DNA of 64,000 bases. It comes from Prevotella sp. UBA4268 (GTDB lineage Bacteria; Bacteroidota; Bacteroidia; Bacteroidales; Bacteroidaceae). How positions within the stretch are numbered: position 1 is the stretch's first letter; the number at the start of each line of letters is the position of its first letter. The notes beneath the pieces were generated by a model, which was given only the letters and a program-made list of their open reading frames with translations, made no database searches and had not been told where the DNA came from. The DNA lies in the NCBI GenBank assembly GCA_002395135.1, contig DGWC01000083.1:47413-111412 (forward strand). The letters run 5' to 3'. The position numbers and the translations under genes are program-made. Below, piece by piece: positions 52,701-60,856 of this stretch.

Positions 52701-52903
52701 TAGAACAGGCCTATACGGTAGTTATCTGTGGTGTCAATGGCACCAAGATAATACCCCTTTTCATCGTCAAGAGTATTATCTATACGCTCAGGGGCTGCTT
52801 TCAGTTCTGAAGCATGGAAATAATGCCGTAGCATATTCTGCCATCCTTCTTGATTGAACGGTTGCTGGAATATCTGTCTGAGGGCGTCTTTGGTATATGT
52901 CAT
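49775..52903 (-). CDS. Eco57I-type adenine DNA methyltransferase (RM-like)
   Basis: A 1042-aa protein. A long N-terminal region (about residues 1-350) contains FDALQRKGISFEN and may be nuclease-like or specificity related. The methylase has DNKDKGAFYTPKEIVQYMCQ (about 410), ICDPAIGSGAFPMGLLRQLY (about 463, SAM loop) and GNPPYRQLQ (about 656, catalytic NPPY). The C-terminal part (about 850-1000) looks like a target-recognition domain. It probably methylates adenine in the host sequence and so protects from the neighbouring PLD-helicase, whose gene lies 61 bp upstream. The architecture is close to type IIG/ISP or PglX-like enzymes, but no other BREX genes are here. Confidence 0.88.
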   Translation of the reverse strand: MTYTKDALRQIFQQPFNQEGWQNMLRHYFHASELKAAPERIDNTLDDEKGYYLGAIDTTDNYRIGLFYYQIQHGNVARKRVGLRNLVKSFINPNWGEFDAALVVFDSGSVWRLSFVCDIKGENTAAKRFTYVFGESDNYYNTPVGRFDALQRKGISFENIKEAFSVEALSKEFFDEYREHYADIVEYITGKRYVKEKGKWVEKTIHEPCHEIFDQFVAVYKEPEKTVRDYIKKLMGRLVFLQFLQKKEWMGVPSDRQDWHGGDTRFLQNKFNEFADKDNFIDGFLEPLFNDLNTNRQNNNDLASPQVGHGIKIPFLNGGLFQLDEEDCSNIRLPQHLLGDVLDFFERYNFTIDENDPNDAQIGVDPEMLGRVFENLLEDNKDKGAFYTPKEIVQYMCQESLIAYLQTGIDDEANKESIRQFVLTHEAERLRIGDGTSGMHLGSMAEDISIKLLNVKICDPAIGSGAFPMGLLRQLYLCQCAIHPELEEKNAADIKRHIIQNNIYGVDIEKGAVDIARLRFWLSLIVDEETPRFLPNLDFKIMQGNSLLEQYKGVDLSKMTTLSTEQGVGTQLTWFDKELDILRFDLREKLNEYYNCSDHQRKELLKKEIIDNVKQQLREQSINVDFGDLDLSANDQFTLWHTWFYDVFSQGGFDIVIGNPPYRQLQADRGKLSKLYEDKGYKSFFKTGDIYCLFFEIGNNILKQNGVLSFINPNTWLQSITFDSYRNYLTTVFSWERFLITEKIFDATVDTHCVVFRKRKGQINCLIFKQQKNNFAYLHTIDKQYISKTSDSINIEANPKVSSLARRILKENNPFSSFYTIYNGVKPFEKGKGIPPQTEETMREKPFVKEGSQPSKEWLPLMRGSLMNRYVNFWKNDYWILYGDWLAAPRQPEIFQAPEKIIVRQTGDTIIATIIEKNIICRDNLHICIPHTKISIKYVLGLLNSKLMNFIYSFINPERGEALAQVKKGHVEQLPILQTENEQPLIDMVSAVLEAKNNNVNSDTQSLEKDIDLTVYHLYGLTYDEVLIVDPETPITREEYEK

Positions 52904-52964
52904 AAGTATAATGTTTATTACAATTACTCTTTCTTATATAAAACGTCAATCAATAATTGACGAT

Positions 52965-55900
52965 TTAAATAAATGTCTCGGAAATAATGATTTGTGGGTC
53001 GCTGACTTTAGGTACAGCCTTTTCTTGCATCTCATTGCTCATAGTCTGGTATTCATCAAGGAGTTCTGCCAAAGTACGTTTCAGTTTGGTTTCGTCTTCC
53101 TTGATTTGAACTTTATCGCCCTTGTAGGGCTTAGAGAGGTCACGCAGGCGACGGGGTAACTGTGTATATATACCTTTGTTAATATAATCTGTAAGAATAT
53201 GGCATTGTACCTTTGTCGTATTGTCTGAGATTACTTGCGTAATACGGCGCAGGAAGTTGAGGGCAGTCTTTGAGATGTTATCAAGGTCAGTACGATTGAT
53301 GGATGACTCATCGGCAGCCTCTACATATTCCTTCGTGTATTTGCATAATGCACGGTTTACATGTTCGTAATTTTTGCTTTCTGCCATGAACGGAGCGGCT
53401 TGTTCTTCTGGCTTTGCCTTCAGATACTTGATGGCCTCCAAGAAATCGATAGGTTTTACTGTCTTATCAGTAGCAAGATAGAATTCTGTCTTTACATCAG
53501 ATGACACATAGATAATAGATTTATCTGTATGTTTACCTGTACTGCGAGCCACACGACTCTTCAAAGGCAATTGTTTCACTTTGTCGTACAGTTCGCGGTC
53601 GTTGTGGAAGACCTCACGCAGTTCACGTATCAAAGCTAACTTTTCGTCCATGCTGTCCTTTACATTGCTGTCGAACATCTGGAACTGCTTGACGATTTCT
53701 TCCTTGGAATAGATCTGTACATCTTCACCAAAAGCGGAGTGGAAGCCCTGTAATTTAATGAGGGCATTTTCGTAAAGCTGGATTTGTTCATTGCCTTGGG
53801 GTGAGGGATAGAACATATAGTTATAAATATACTCCGCTACAGAGCCTATACGATTCACACGTCCGATGCGCTGCATCAACCGGGAGGCATTCCATGGCGA
53901 ATCATAGTTGACGATGATATGAGAACGATGCAGGTTGACACCTTCAGCCAACACATCAGAAGTGAGAATGATGTTGTACTGGTTTTTCTGAACTTCGCTA
54001 TTTGCATCGAAATTCTCCTTAATTATGGTGGCCTTCTTGTCGCGATTGTCTGCAGTAATGGTCAATATGTCTTTCCTTCCCAATTCATTCTCTAATCGGC
54101 CTTTGAGATAATTCAAAGTATCTACACTTTCTGAGAACACGACCAATTTGCCGGATACGTTTCGACTGTCGAAGAATTCTGTTTCCAGTTTCTTTCGGAA
54201 CAGGTCATATTTCTGGTCGTCGTGTTCTTTCTGCCAATCAGCATTCAAGGCTTCAAGTACCTGTTTGTCATGACGGAGCATCTCAATGAAATCTGGTTCG
54301 AAATCGTCAGACTTATAAAGAATATCGCTTTCTTGATAGCCTTTCTTCATGGCCAGTTCGATGATCTGGTCAAGTTCCATGTTTTTGGCCTGCAATTCTT
54401 TTACATTCAGTTCTGGGGCTATGATCACTTTGTTTTCAGCAAACATCTTCAGCATGCCATTCGTGATGCGAAGCAAGGTTGCTAATGAAAGTTTGAAAGC
54501 ATGGAAACTGCTTTCCAATCGCTTCACCATGTGAACACGATAGATGCCCGCCAATGTCTGACCTACATGAACAGCGTTGCGATACTTAGCGCGGTATTCT
54601 GGTTTCAAGAACTCCACAGCACGATAGCGGGCATAATGCAGATGTGGATCAAACTTGTCGTCTGAAAGGACGTTCAAGGTATAGAAGAATCGTTGACTTG
54701 TATCAGCATCCATCTTATACTCAAGCGAGATTGGAGGCTGTGGCTTGGGGAAGATAATACCCTGTGCCTGCAGATCCTTCTTATATTCTGGGTCGTTTTC
54801 AATGTTGTGACGTGTACGACGGACGGTGACCTTGTCAATGACTCGCTCACGGATTACCTCATAGATTTTGTCAACATCAGCAGTCACATCCCGAGTCTCA
54901 CGCTCCTTCATCAATAATCTGTATGCCTTGATGTATTCTGTAAAGAAACCTTTCAGATTGGGAATACCATCAATGGTACAGTTCTGGCTGTCTTGGAATA
55001 ACAGCAGTAGATTAAGTAAGTCATCAGGACGATTGTTAAGAGGTGTCGCAGAAAGTAGCATCACTTTTTTGCGTTGGTTTTTCAGCAGACCAGCGTTTAC
55101 GCAATCTGCTTTACAGATCTTTTGTAACTCGTTGTATTTTCCGGAACCATCATTACGGAAACCATGGGCTTCATCGACAATAATCAAGTCAAACTCTTCT
55201 TTCGCTTTGTATTGTTCTTTTCCTTCCAATACACTTGACAGTTTTCCGTTGGTAATGAATTGTGCCTTTCTGGAAATACCAAACAGTTTGAATGTGTTTT
55301 CCCAGTTTTCGCGCAATGCAGGAGGGAATACTACCAAAATGCTGGTGTTCTTGCCATTCGCCTCTATGAATCGCTTGGCTATCATGGTAGCAATCATCGT
55401 TTTGCCAAGTCCTACTACGTCAGCAAGGAACAGGCCGTTATGGCGCATCAACATCTGGAATCCTTGAATCACTGCGTCTGTTTGATACTTCAATTCCATC
55501 ACACCAGGGGGCAACTGAATCGAGAAATCATCCTCAATCTGATCACCAAAAGTATCAATGAGTACCTTCAAATAGATTTCGTATGGTGTAGGTTGATAAC
55601 CTAAGTAGGTCTTTTGCTTGATGCTCTCAACATCATCAATAGTCAGTGTGACGGCTTCTTCCCATAATTTCTTAAACTCCGAATGGCAATAGTCAACATC
55701 ATCGAAGTCCTTCATGGCCACATTCAACTCATATCGAGGTGACTGTGTGGTGCCAAGTCCAGAATCTGAAATATTGGAAGAACCCATAATGACCCAACCA
55801 TCAGTATTCTCATTGTGGTTATGGGGAAGACATAGGTAGAACTTTGCGTGGAGATTCTTGGTCGCATGTATTTTCATCTGGAGCCTGCCATCTACGAGGT

Positions 55901-56243
55901 CTTGACACATCTGCAATATGCCTTCCTCCACCTCTGGAGCATATCGAGCATTGATAATATCCTGACGGAACTCCTCATCATAGACCATCTTTGCCTTTTC
56001 CTCGTTTTCTAACATCAGCATGGCCTTATTATGACGGCGGAAAATGTCATCGATGTTGATGCCGACTAATATTTTTATTTCCTCGACGTCATTCAGTTCT
56101 TTGCGCAGTTTGAAATAGCCAGAAGAACGAAAGAACCCGACTACAGCCAGGAAACGGTCGAAGTTGGCCATGTTGCATGCGATACCTTTTAACTTGTCGA
56201 AAAGGGTATGTCCAGTATCATTATTGAAAAACTTACTACTCAT
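52965..56243 (-). CDS. PLD-nuclease SNF2-type helicase
   Basis: A 1092-aa protein. N-terminal phospholipase-D-like nuclease: NLHAKFYLCLPHN (HxK, about 130) and IMGSSNISDSG (GSxN, about 155). SNF2/superfamily 2 helicase: DVVGLGKTMIATM (Walker A, about 280), IIVDEAHGFRN (Walker B, about 356), LLSATPLNNRPD (motif III), and QRIGRVNRIGS (motif VI). A C-terminal region of about 250 aa is helical. Pairing with the adjacent adenine methylase suggests an ATP-dependent restriction-modification system in which this protein cuts unmodified DNA. Confidence 0.92.
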   Translation of the reverse strand: MSSKFFNNDTGHTLFDKLKGIACNMANFDRFLAVVGFFRSSGYFKLRKELNDVEEIKILVGINIDDIFRRHNKAMLMLENEEKAKMVYDEEFRQDIINARYAPEVEEGILQMCQDLVDGRLQMKIHATKNLHAKFYLCLPHNHNENTDGWVIMGSSNISDSGLGTTQSPRYELNVAMKDFDDVDYCHSEFKKLWEEAVTLTIDDVESIKQKTYLGYQPTPYEIYLKVLIDTFGDQIEDDFSIQLPPGVMELKYQTDAVIQGFQMLMRHNGLFLADVVGLGKTMIATMIAKRFIEANGKNTSILVVFPPALRENWENTFKLFGISRKAQFITNGKLSSVLEGKEQYKAKEEFDLIIVDEAHGFRNDGSGKYNELQKICKADCVNAGLLKNQRKKVMLLSATPLNNRPDDLLNLLLLFQDSQNCTIDGIPNLKGFFTEYIKAYRLLMKERETRDVTADVDKIYEVIRERVIDKVTVRRTRHNIENDPEYKKDLQAQGIIFPKPQPPISLEYKMDADTSQRFFYTLNVLSDDKFDPHLHYARYRAVEFLKPEYRAKYRNAVHVGQTLAGIYRVHMVKRLESSFHAFKLSLATLLRITNGMLKMFAENKVIIAPELNVKELQAKNMELDQIIELAMKKGYQESDILYKSDDFEPDFIEMLRHDKQVLEALNADWQKEHDDQKYDLFRKKLETEFFDSRNVSGKLVVFSESVDTLNYLKGRLENELGRKDILTITADNRDKKATIIKENFDANSEVQKNQYNIILTSDVLAEGVNLHRSHIIVNYDSPWNASRLMQRIGRVNRIGSVAEYIYNYMFYPSPQGNEQIQLYENALIKLQGFHSAFGEDVQIYSKEEIVKQFQMFDSNVKDSMDEKLALIRELREVFHNDRELYDKVKQLPLKSRVARSTGKHTDKSIIYVSSDVKTEFYLATDKTVKPIDFLEAIKYLKAKPEEQAAPFMAESKNYEHVNRALCKYTKEYVEAADESSINRTDLDNISKTALNFLRRITQVISDNTTKVQCHILTDYINKGIYTQLPRRLRDLSKPYKGDKVQIKEDETKLKRTLAELLDEYQTMSNEMQEKAVPKVSDPQIIISETFI

Positions 56244-56312
56244 ATATTATGATCCACTTTCGTATTAGAACCTTGCATTTTCCTCGTATTCAAAAATACA
56301 AGTAGTTTTAAC

Positions 56313-57830
56313 TTAAGATTGTTCAAGTGTCACTAACAGCTCCAATCCTTTCTTTGTTAGATAGTAAGCCTGATCGGTGCGACTTGCAGAATCAGGATAG
56401 AGGCGACTTACATAACCAGCAGACATTGCGGGCTTAATATAGCTATCACGCAAGTTGCCACGGTTCTTCAATCCCAGAATACTCATGATTTCGTCACGTG
56501 TCTTTGTGTCACCGCGTATTGCCATTACAAGTTTCTTTACATGGTCGGTCACATGGTCGGTCACATGATCGGTCACATGGTCGGTCACATTGCCTGTTAC
56601 TTGACCTGTCACATCATCTTTCTTTGGTCTCCATAGAATGGTTAGGAAGTCATCATCCTGTATAAATTCAGGCTTACGCAGACCATAACTTTCACACTGT
56701 TCAATGATATCTGTAGTACCTGTTCCCATCTGCTCAATATAGCCAGTTAGATAAACAGGATTAGCCAATACAGGGTTCACAGGTTGCGAGTTGTGCCTGC
56801 TATTTAGCTTTTCTATCGTCATTCCATGAGGCAGTCTGCCTGGATTCCATATTTCCAAACGGTCTTTGAATAGCATCACTTGCACGCTACCTGTACTGGT
56901 ATAGTCGCGATGAACAACAGCATTGACGATAGCCTCAGTTACTGCCTGAGCAGGCAACTCAGGTGTAACATCCACCTCTGCCGTATGAGTGCGTTCTCCC
57001 ACACGTTGGTCAATACGTGACATCACAAAACTAACAGCCATATCCACCTGTTCAAACACGCTGCCACCATAAATCTGCAATGAAGCAATCGGCTTCTGCA
57101 TTTTTGTTCCGTAGAAATGGGCACATTTGACGGTTGCTGATACAAACCATTTCTGTACATCCTTTGCAAATAGCAATAATGCAGCGTTCTTCAGTTTACC
57201 GTCATCGGTCATCAAGTGAAGACTGTTAAGTATGTGGGGTATATCTTCTTCAGAGTACAGCAATGGGAACTGTCGTTTCTCACGTGCTAAACTGACAAAG
57301 CGGCGTATCTTCTCCTTGTCCAAATCCTCCAATCGTGCATCAGGATGAACGGAAGCATCAAAAGGACCTTGACGAAGAATGAGGTGCGTAGTCATATACT
57401 CTACCAACGACGCATACACTCCACTTTGCAATTCCTCGTATGAGTTGAACACATTACGAATAACATCACGGTCAATCTTCTGTTTAAATGCGTCTTCTTT
57501 GTCTTCTCTCTTGGGAACAGACTTGAAGAATGCTATGCGATATGCATGATTGGAGGTTGCCGTATCGTATTCACGTTCAGTTGGAGATATGCCCTCTGCA
57601 TCCTGATAGCCATAACGTTCCCCAACCAACAAAAGATACACCTCTGATTTGGCTGCTTGTTCGAGGTATGCACCTTGTGCAGACATATCCTGTGCTGGCA
57701 ATTCCTCGAAAAGGAACGGCTCGAAGTAACGCGAAAAAAGGGCATCCTGACGGATATATTCTGCCAGACGTTTTCTTTCTTCTGCAAACTCCGACTGCAC
57801 GCTACTGATAAAGATATGCTTCTTTGTCAT
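56313..57830 (-). CDS. DUF4062 / RecG-like regulator with ATP-binding domain
   Basis: A 505-aa protein. The N-terminus KHIFISSVQSEFAEERKRLA fits the DUF4062 pattern (TIR-like fold), with a later YLLLVGERYG. A middle region has LLFAKDVQKWF and a GHKL-type ATP domain of the RecG C-terminal type (ELPAQAVTEAIVNAVVHRDY; DRLEIWNPGRLPHGMT; GTGTTDIIEQCESYGLRKPE). A low-complexity linker of VTGQ, VTGN and four VTDH units (about residues 407-430) leads to a winged helix (KTRDEIMSILGLKNRGNLRD). Such proteins are common regulators in restriction and defence islands. It is probably the first gene of the leftward transcript. Confidence 0.82.
   Translation of the reverse strand: MTKKHIFISSVQSEFAEERKRLAEYIRQDALFSRYFEPFLFEELPAQDMSAQGAYLEQAAKSEVYLLLVGERYGYQDAEGISPTEREYDTATSNHAYRIAFFKSVPKREDKEDAFKQKIDRDVIRNVFNSYEELQSGVYASLVEYMTTHLILRQGPFDASVHPDARLEDLDKEKIRRFVSLAREKRQFPLLYSEEDIPHILNSLHLMTDDGKLKNAALLLFAKDVQKWFVSATVKCAHFYGTKMQKPIASLQIYGGSVFEQVDMAVSFVMSRIDQRVGERTHTAEVDVTPELPAQAVTEAIVNAVVHRDYTSTGSVQVMLFKDRLEIWNPGRLPHGMTIEKLNSRHNSQPVNPVLANPVYLTGYIEQMGTGTTDIIEQCESYGLRKPEFIQDDDFLTILWRPKKDDVTGQVTGNVTDHVTDHVTDHVTDHVKKLVMAIRGDTKTRDEIMSILGLKNRGNLRDSYIKPAMSAGYVSRLYPDSASRTDQAYYLTKKGLELLVTLEQS
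56541..56612 (-). repeat. 12-bp tandem repeat inside the DUF4062 gene
   Basis: Six 12-bp units (atggtcggtcac-type), four nearly identical at 56541-56588 and two more diverged. The period is a multiple of three, so copy-number change would alter linker length without breaking the frame. Confidence 0.85.
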
Positions 57831-57864
57831 TTTATATTCTCTACTTTATGTCTTTTATTGGCTA

Positions 57865-57872
57865 CAAAGTTA
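57865..57872 (-). promoter_or_regulatory. Promoter of the leftward defence array
   Basis: CAAAGTTA is TAACTTTG on the minus strand, 35 nt upstream of the DUF4062 gene. It may feed the whole array toward 40222, as no clear terminator separates the genes. Confidence 0.55.
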
Positions 57873-58091
57873 CATGTTTTCTTTGGAATAACCTATGGTT
57901 AAAGCAAATAATTGCCTTTATTTGGCTTACTTTTATGTTTTTTGTGCAAAAGTCACATTCATGAGCAGTTTTTCATGCTAAAAAATGAATTGTTGGTTCT
58001 AACTGCTATCCTCATTAGAACCTATTTTGAAATATGGAGGTGAAAAGGGGTGGTTTCAGAGTCATTTTTCGGCTGTTGGCTTAACATGGAA

Positions 58092-58252
58092 TAACTTTGC
58101 AGAGCGTTTCGGATGAAAGAGCGATGATACCACCTTATGCACAATACGAGTATGATTTTTTCTGCAATTTCATACTCAAAGTTTAATAAGGTTGAAAAGG
58201 AACCAATCAGTAAAAGAATTCATCGTTTAGCCCCGGAATAGCACATAACTTT
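58092..58252 (+). promoter_or_regulatory. Two tandem promoters ahead of the excisionase-like gene
   Basis: TAACTTTGC at 58092-58099 and again at 58245-58252, each a match to the -7 box. The transcripts would have leaders of about 245 and 90 nt. Between 57873 and 58350 there is no gene. Confidence 0.5.
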
Positions 58253-58350
58253 GCATCGGCATTTGAGGCTCCTTTCGTTACCAGCCAATAAAAAATGCAC
58301 ATGGAATAGTGGACGTAAGAACAACTTAAAATAACATAAATAGAGAAATT

Positions 58351-58683
58351 ATGAATTCTGAAAATCAAATTTTAGGCAACCAGTTGGTTGTAATGAGCAG
58401 AGCTGATTTGGAGGCTCTGGTTGAGAAGGCGGCAAGTAATAAGGCGGCCAGCAAAGTTGAGGAGAGCATCAACAACGATGTTCGTCCTAGTGTATGTGAC
58501 AAGGAACGCTTCCTCACTCGTGAAGAAGTGTCGAAACTGTTGCATGTGGACTTTTCCACGTTATGGCGATGGAACAAGTTGAAACTTCTTTGTTGTATTA
58601 AAGTGGGCCCACGACGTGTAATGTATAAGTACAGCGACGTGATGAAGAAACTCAATGGTGAGGAAAATGATGAAACTAAATAG
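58351..58683 (+). CDS. Excisionase-like helix-turn-helix protein
   Basis: A 110-aa protein. Residues about 52-105 form a MerR/excisionase-type winged HTH: FLTREEVSKLLHVDFSTLWR, then WNKLKLLCCIKVGPRRVMYK. In Bacteroidetes islands genes of this type lie near the integrase and either direct excision or regulate the replication genes. The N-terminal 45 aa are polar and unrecognised. A 14-bp gap follows to the next gene. Confidence 0.85.
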   Translation: MNSENQILGNQLVVMSRADLEALVEKAASNKAASKVEESINNDVRPSVCDKERFLTREEVSKLLHVDFSTLWRWNKLKLLCCIKVGPRRVMYKYSDVMKKLNGEENDETK

Positions 58684-58697
58684 GGAAGGAAAATGTT

Positions 58698-59582
58698 ATG
58701 CGGATAAAGAAGAATAAAGACACAGTCCTGCTCTTTATGGAGATTCGCGATTCAATAGACTTTCTCACGGACGAGGATGCCGGCCGCCTATTTAAGGCAA
58801 TATTGGCTTATGCTGAAGAGGGAATAATCCCAGACTTTCAGGGGCCTCTCATGTCTGTATTTTCACTGGTTAAATCACAAATAGACCGCGGTGAAGAGGC
58901 ATATATTGAGAAATGCATCAAGAATCGCATCAACTCCTTGAAACGCCCCGTGATGCAAAAGAAGCTGAAGGAAATGATGGAAGCAGAGGGAGTTACTCCA
59001 GGCAATACTAATGAATTCCTTAAAAAACTGTTCTTCCCTGTTGACATCGATCGATATCTACCGATATTGACCGATATCCTTCCTAAACCAAATCCCAAAC
59101 CTAAACCAAGTCCTAAGCCTGACATTGACGATGGTGTTAAAACTCCCATCATCAATGAAAATAAAGATGAGGTGGAGGTAATAGTGGAAGAAGACTTCCC
59201 TTTTGATAAGATTTGGGAGATGTATGACAAGAAAGTCGGCAATGTAGCCGCTTTACGGGAAACATGGAAGACGTTATCTGCCGACGAAAAAAGAAATATT
59301 TTCGAGTATGTGCCAACCTATGTACGTGTACGACCAGATAGGAAATACAGGAAGAACTTTGAGAATTTCCTTGCATGTCGTACTTGGGAAACTGAACCTA
59401 TACCCCTAAATGAATTAATTAATGGAAACAAAAACTATCGAAATAGTCCTCAATCAAATGAAGAAAGAAGGGAACTTGCCCAGCAGAATAGTTTGCAACT
59501 CGTCTCAAAACTCCTTGGTGGAAATGACGAATCTGCCGCCAGCTTTGATGACGGTGAAGAAGATGTACCCTACAGCTCCTGA
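58698..59582 (+). CDS. DUF6291-like island protein
   Basis: A 294-aa protein. The N-terminus DTVLLFMEIRDSIDFLTDED, then RLFKAILAYAEEGIIPDFQG and SLVKSQIDRGEEAYIEK, fits a family of replication-linked proteins in Bacteroidetes islands (DUF6291-like, by recollection). A Pro/Lys-rich linker with P-N-P-K-P repeats (about residues 130-150) leads to a C-terminal HTH-like domain (FDKIWEMYDKKVGNVAALRE), similar to DnaD/DnaB-type loader tails. It may help replication of the excised island. Its last 161 nt overlap the next ORF in another frame. Confidence 0.7.
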   Translation: MRIKKNKDTVLLFMEIRDSIDFLTDEDAGRLFKAILAYAEEGIIPDFQGPLMSVFSLVKSQIDRGEEAYIEKCIKNRINSLKRPVMQKKLKEMMEAEGVTPGNTNEFLKKLFFPVDIDRYLPILTDILPKPNPKPKPSPKPDIDDGVKTPIINENKDEVEVIVEEDFPFDKIWEMYDKKVGNVAALRETWKTLSADEKRNIFEYVPTYVRVRPDRKYRKNFENFLACRTWETEPIPLNELINGNKNYRNSPQSNEERRELAQQNSLQLVSKLLGGNDESAASFDDGEEDVPYSS

Positions 59583-60072
59583 TTTCATAATGGCCATTAA
59601 CCCAAGTCGCCAGTTGCAGATATGTACAGATCCCGAAAAGTGTTTGTTCGGTAATTCTCCCAAACTGGAATCGTTGAACTCAATTTATGGCCATGGTACG
59701 GCAGAAGCATGGTTGGTGCCAGAGGTTGTTGATGCATGCCAGTTTTGTGGGTTGAAGGAAATGCCGGACAATTATCAGCTGGAGAAATTGGTGACCATTA
59801 TAGCTGATAAGTATCACTATTTGACCATTGATCAGCTGCAACTGTTCTTCTATTGGTTCTGCTCTGCAAGATATCTGCATTTCTACAATTCATTCGATCC
59901 GTTTGTAATAATTCGTAGCTTGGAACTTTTTATAAAGGACCAAAATGATGCAATATATAAACGTGATAAAAGGGAAAAAGAAGAGAGACGAGAACGTGAA
60001 CATCAGGAGTGGCTAAAGGGCAGGGAGAAGGCTTTAGAGTATCTTCATCAACAAGACAGGGGAAATCCGTAA
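59422..60072 (+). CDS. Island protein of unknown function (DUF6633-like)
   Basis: A 216-aa protein. The core YPTAPDFIMAINPSRQLQIC, then YGHGTAEAWLVPEV and LTIDQLQLFFYWFCSARYLH, is a pattern I have seen in Bacteroides mobile islands next to the preceding family; the assignment is by recollection. The C-terminus is a charged helix (KREKEERREREHQEWLKGRE). The long start (59422) overlaps the previous gene by 161 nt; in-frame ATGs at 59524 and 59548 shorten the overlap. The residues upstream (NLPSRIVCNSSQNSLVEM) look protein-like, so the long start is retained. Confidence 0.65.
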   Translation: METKTIEIVLNQMKKEGNLPSRIVCNSSQNSLVEMTNLPPALMTVKKMYPTAPDFIMAINPSRQLQICTDPEKCLFGNSPKLESLNSIYGHGTAEAWLVPEVVDACQFCGLKEMPDNYQLEKLVTIIADKYHYLTIDQLQLFFYWFCSARYLHFYNSFDPFVIIRSLELFIKDQNDAIYKRDKREKEERREREHQEWLKGREKALEYLHQQDRGNP

Positions 60073-60087
60073 CGATGTGCGGGCATC

Positions 60088-60180
60088 GGGCTTGCCCATG
60101 CCACCTTCTACCATGGAGGGGTAGCCTAATACCCCAAGCGAACGAGTTCGTTGGAGGTCATGCCACTTCAATAGCAAGCT
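60088..60180. repeat. Island repeat R1, copy A
   Basis: It begins GGGCTTGCCCATGCC and includes GGGGTAGCCTAATACCCC (60118-60135), a 5-bp stem with an AGCCTAAT loop, and ends near TGCCACTTCAATAGC. About 70 percent similar to 60757-60850. Confidence 0.7.
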
Positions 60181-60320
60181 CAGGAACCATTATCGATTCA
60201 TCAAAGCCCCTCCAAAATAAACGTTATAGACTGGCATCTGCAATGTACAACAAACACCTGTTGTGTCGTAATTCGATGGATAGAGGCGAGATGCCAATTC
60301 GCCGTTTTCGTTCCACAAAA

Positions 60321-60342
60321 ACGCTAAGCCTAATTAGCGTTA
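60321..60342. repeat. Hairpin with GCCTAA loop (H1)
   Basis: AACGCTAA and TTAGCGTT form an 8-bp stem around GCCTAA; TTAACTTCCATTAACG follows. Confidence 0.7.
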
Positions 60343-60439
60343 ACTTCCATTAACGTGTAAAACGTCCACCTCCATAGAGCTTGCTCGTTGCCTCATGAAG
60401 TGAGGCTTCTTGCAAGTCAAAGGAAGAAAGTTTTACAAA

Positions 60440-60461
60440 AACTCTAAGCCTAATAAGAGTT
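60440..60461. repeat. Hairpin with GCCTAA loop (H2)
   Basis: AACTCT and AGAGTT pair around AAGCCTAATA. Compared with H1 the third stem pair changes G-C to T-A with pairing kept. TAACCTCCGTTAAC follows, as in H1. Confidence 0.7.
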
Positions 60462-60756
60462 AACCTCCGTTAACACATTTTCGGCTTCTCGAAGTCGGGC
60501 TTTGATGTAGCAAGTTCAGCCTAGGAATGGGTGTAAAATCGGGGTATAACGTACCCCACCTCAAAAATGTAATTTCAAATCAAAAAAACAATAGCGAAAT
60601 TGAAAATCTTGGGAATTTTATATTGAAAATTCTGGGATTTTACAACTTCTATCAAAGGTGAGATGGTGTGTTTGTCGCACCCATCAATTTGCTGAAGCCA
60701 TAGGGGAAAGGTGGCAGCTGCTGCCACAAAGCTGTTCAAGCGTTAAATGAAACACA

Positions 60757-60850
60757 GGGCTTGCCCGTGCCACTTCTTTTTGTGAAGGGGCAGCCTAATA
60801 CCCCAATCGTATATATTCATTGGGAGGCATGCCACTTCACGAGCTAGCTT
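60757..60850. repeat. Island repeat R1, copy B
   Basis: It begins GGGCTTGCCCGTGCC and includes GGGGCAGCCTAATACCCC (60787-60804) and TGCCACTTCACGAGC. It ends next to the integrase stop. Confidence 0.7.
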
Positions 60851-60856
60851 CAGCCA

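Larger units (their letters stand above)
60073..60856. other. Non-coding repeat-rich region before the integrase
   Basis: 784 bp without a believable gene. It contains two copies of a repeat of about 93 bp, several hairpins with a shared loop, and two near-identical motifs (TTGAAAATCTTGGGAATTTTA at about 60599 and TTGAAAATTCTGGGATTTTA at about 60624). It may be the island's replication or transfer origin, or encode structured RNA. Confidence 0.55.

Noticed and set aside
49775-56243. Complete DISARM or BREX system
   Set aside because: Only a methylase and a PLD-SNF2 helicase are present; the defining DrmA/DrmB and BrxC/PglZ genes are missing.
56541-56612. CRISPR-like or iteron repeat
   Set aside because: The repeat is coding, in frame, and lacks spacers; it encodes a protein linker.
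60009-60353. 114-aa ORF over the hairpin region
   Set aside because: It crosses the repeat and hairpins and the end of a better-supported gene; basic and Cys/Pro-rich composition unlike its neighbours.
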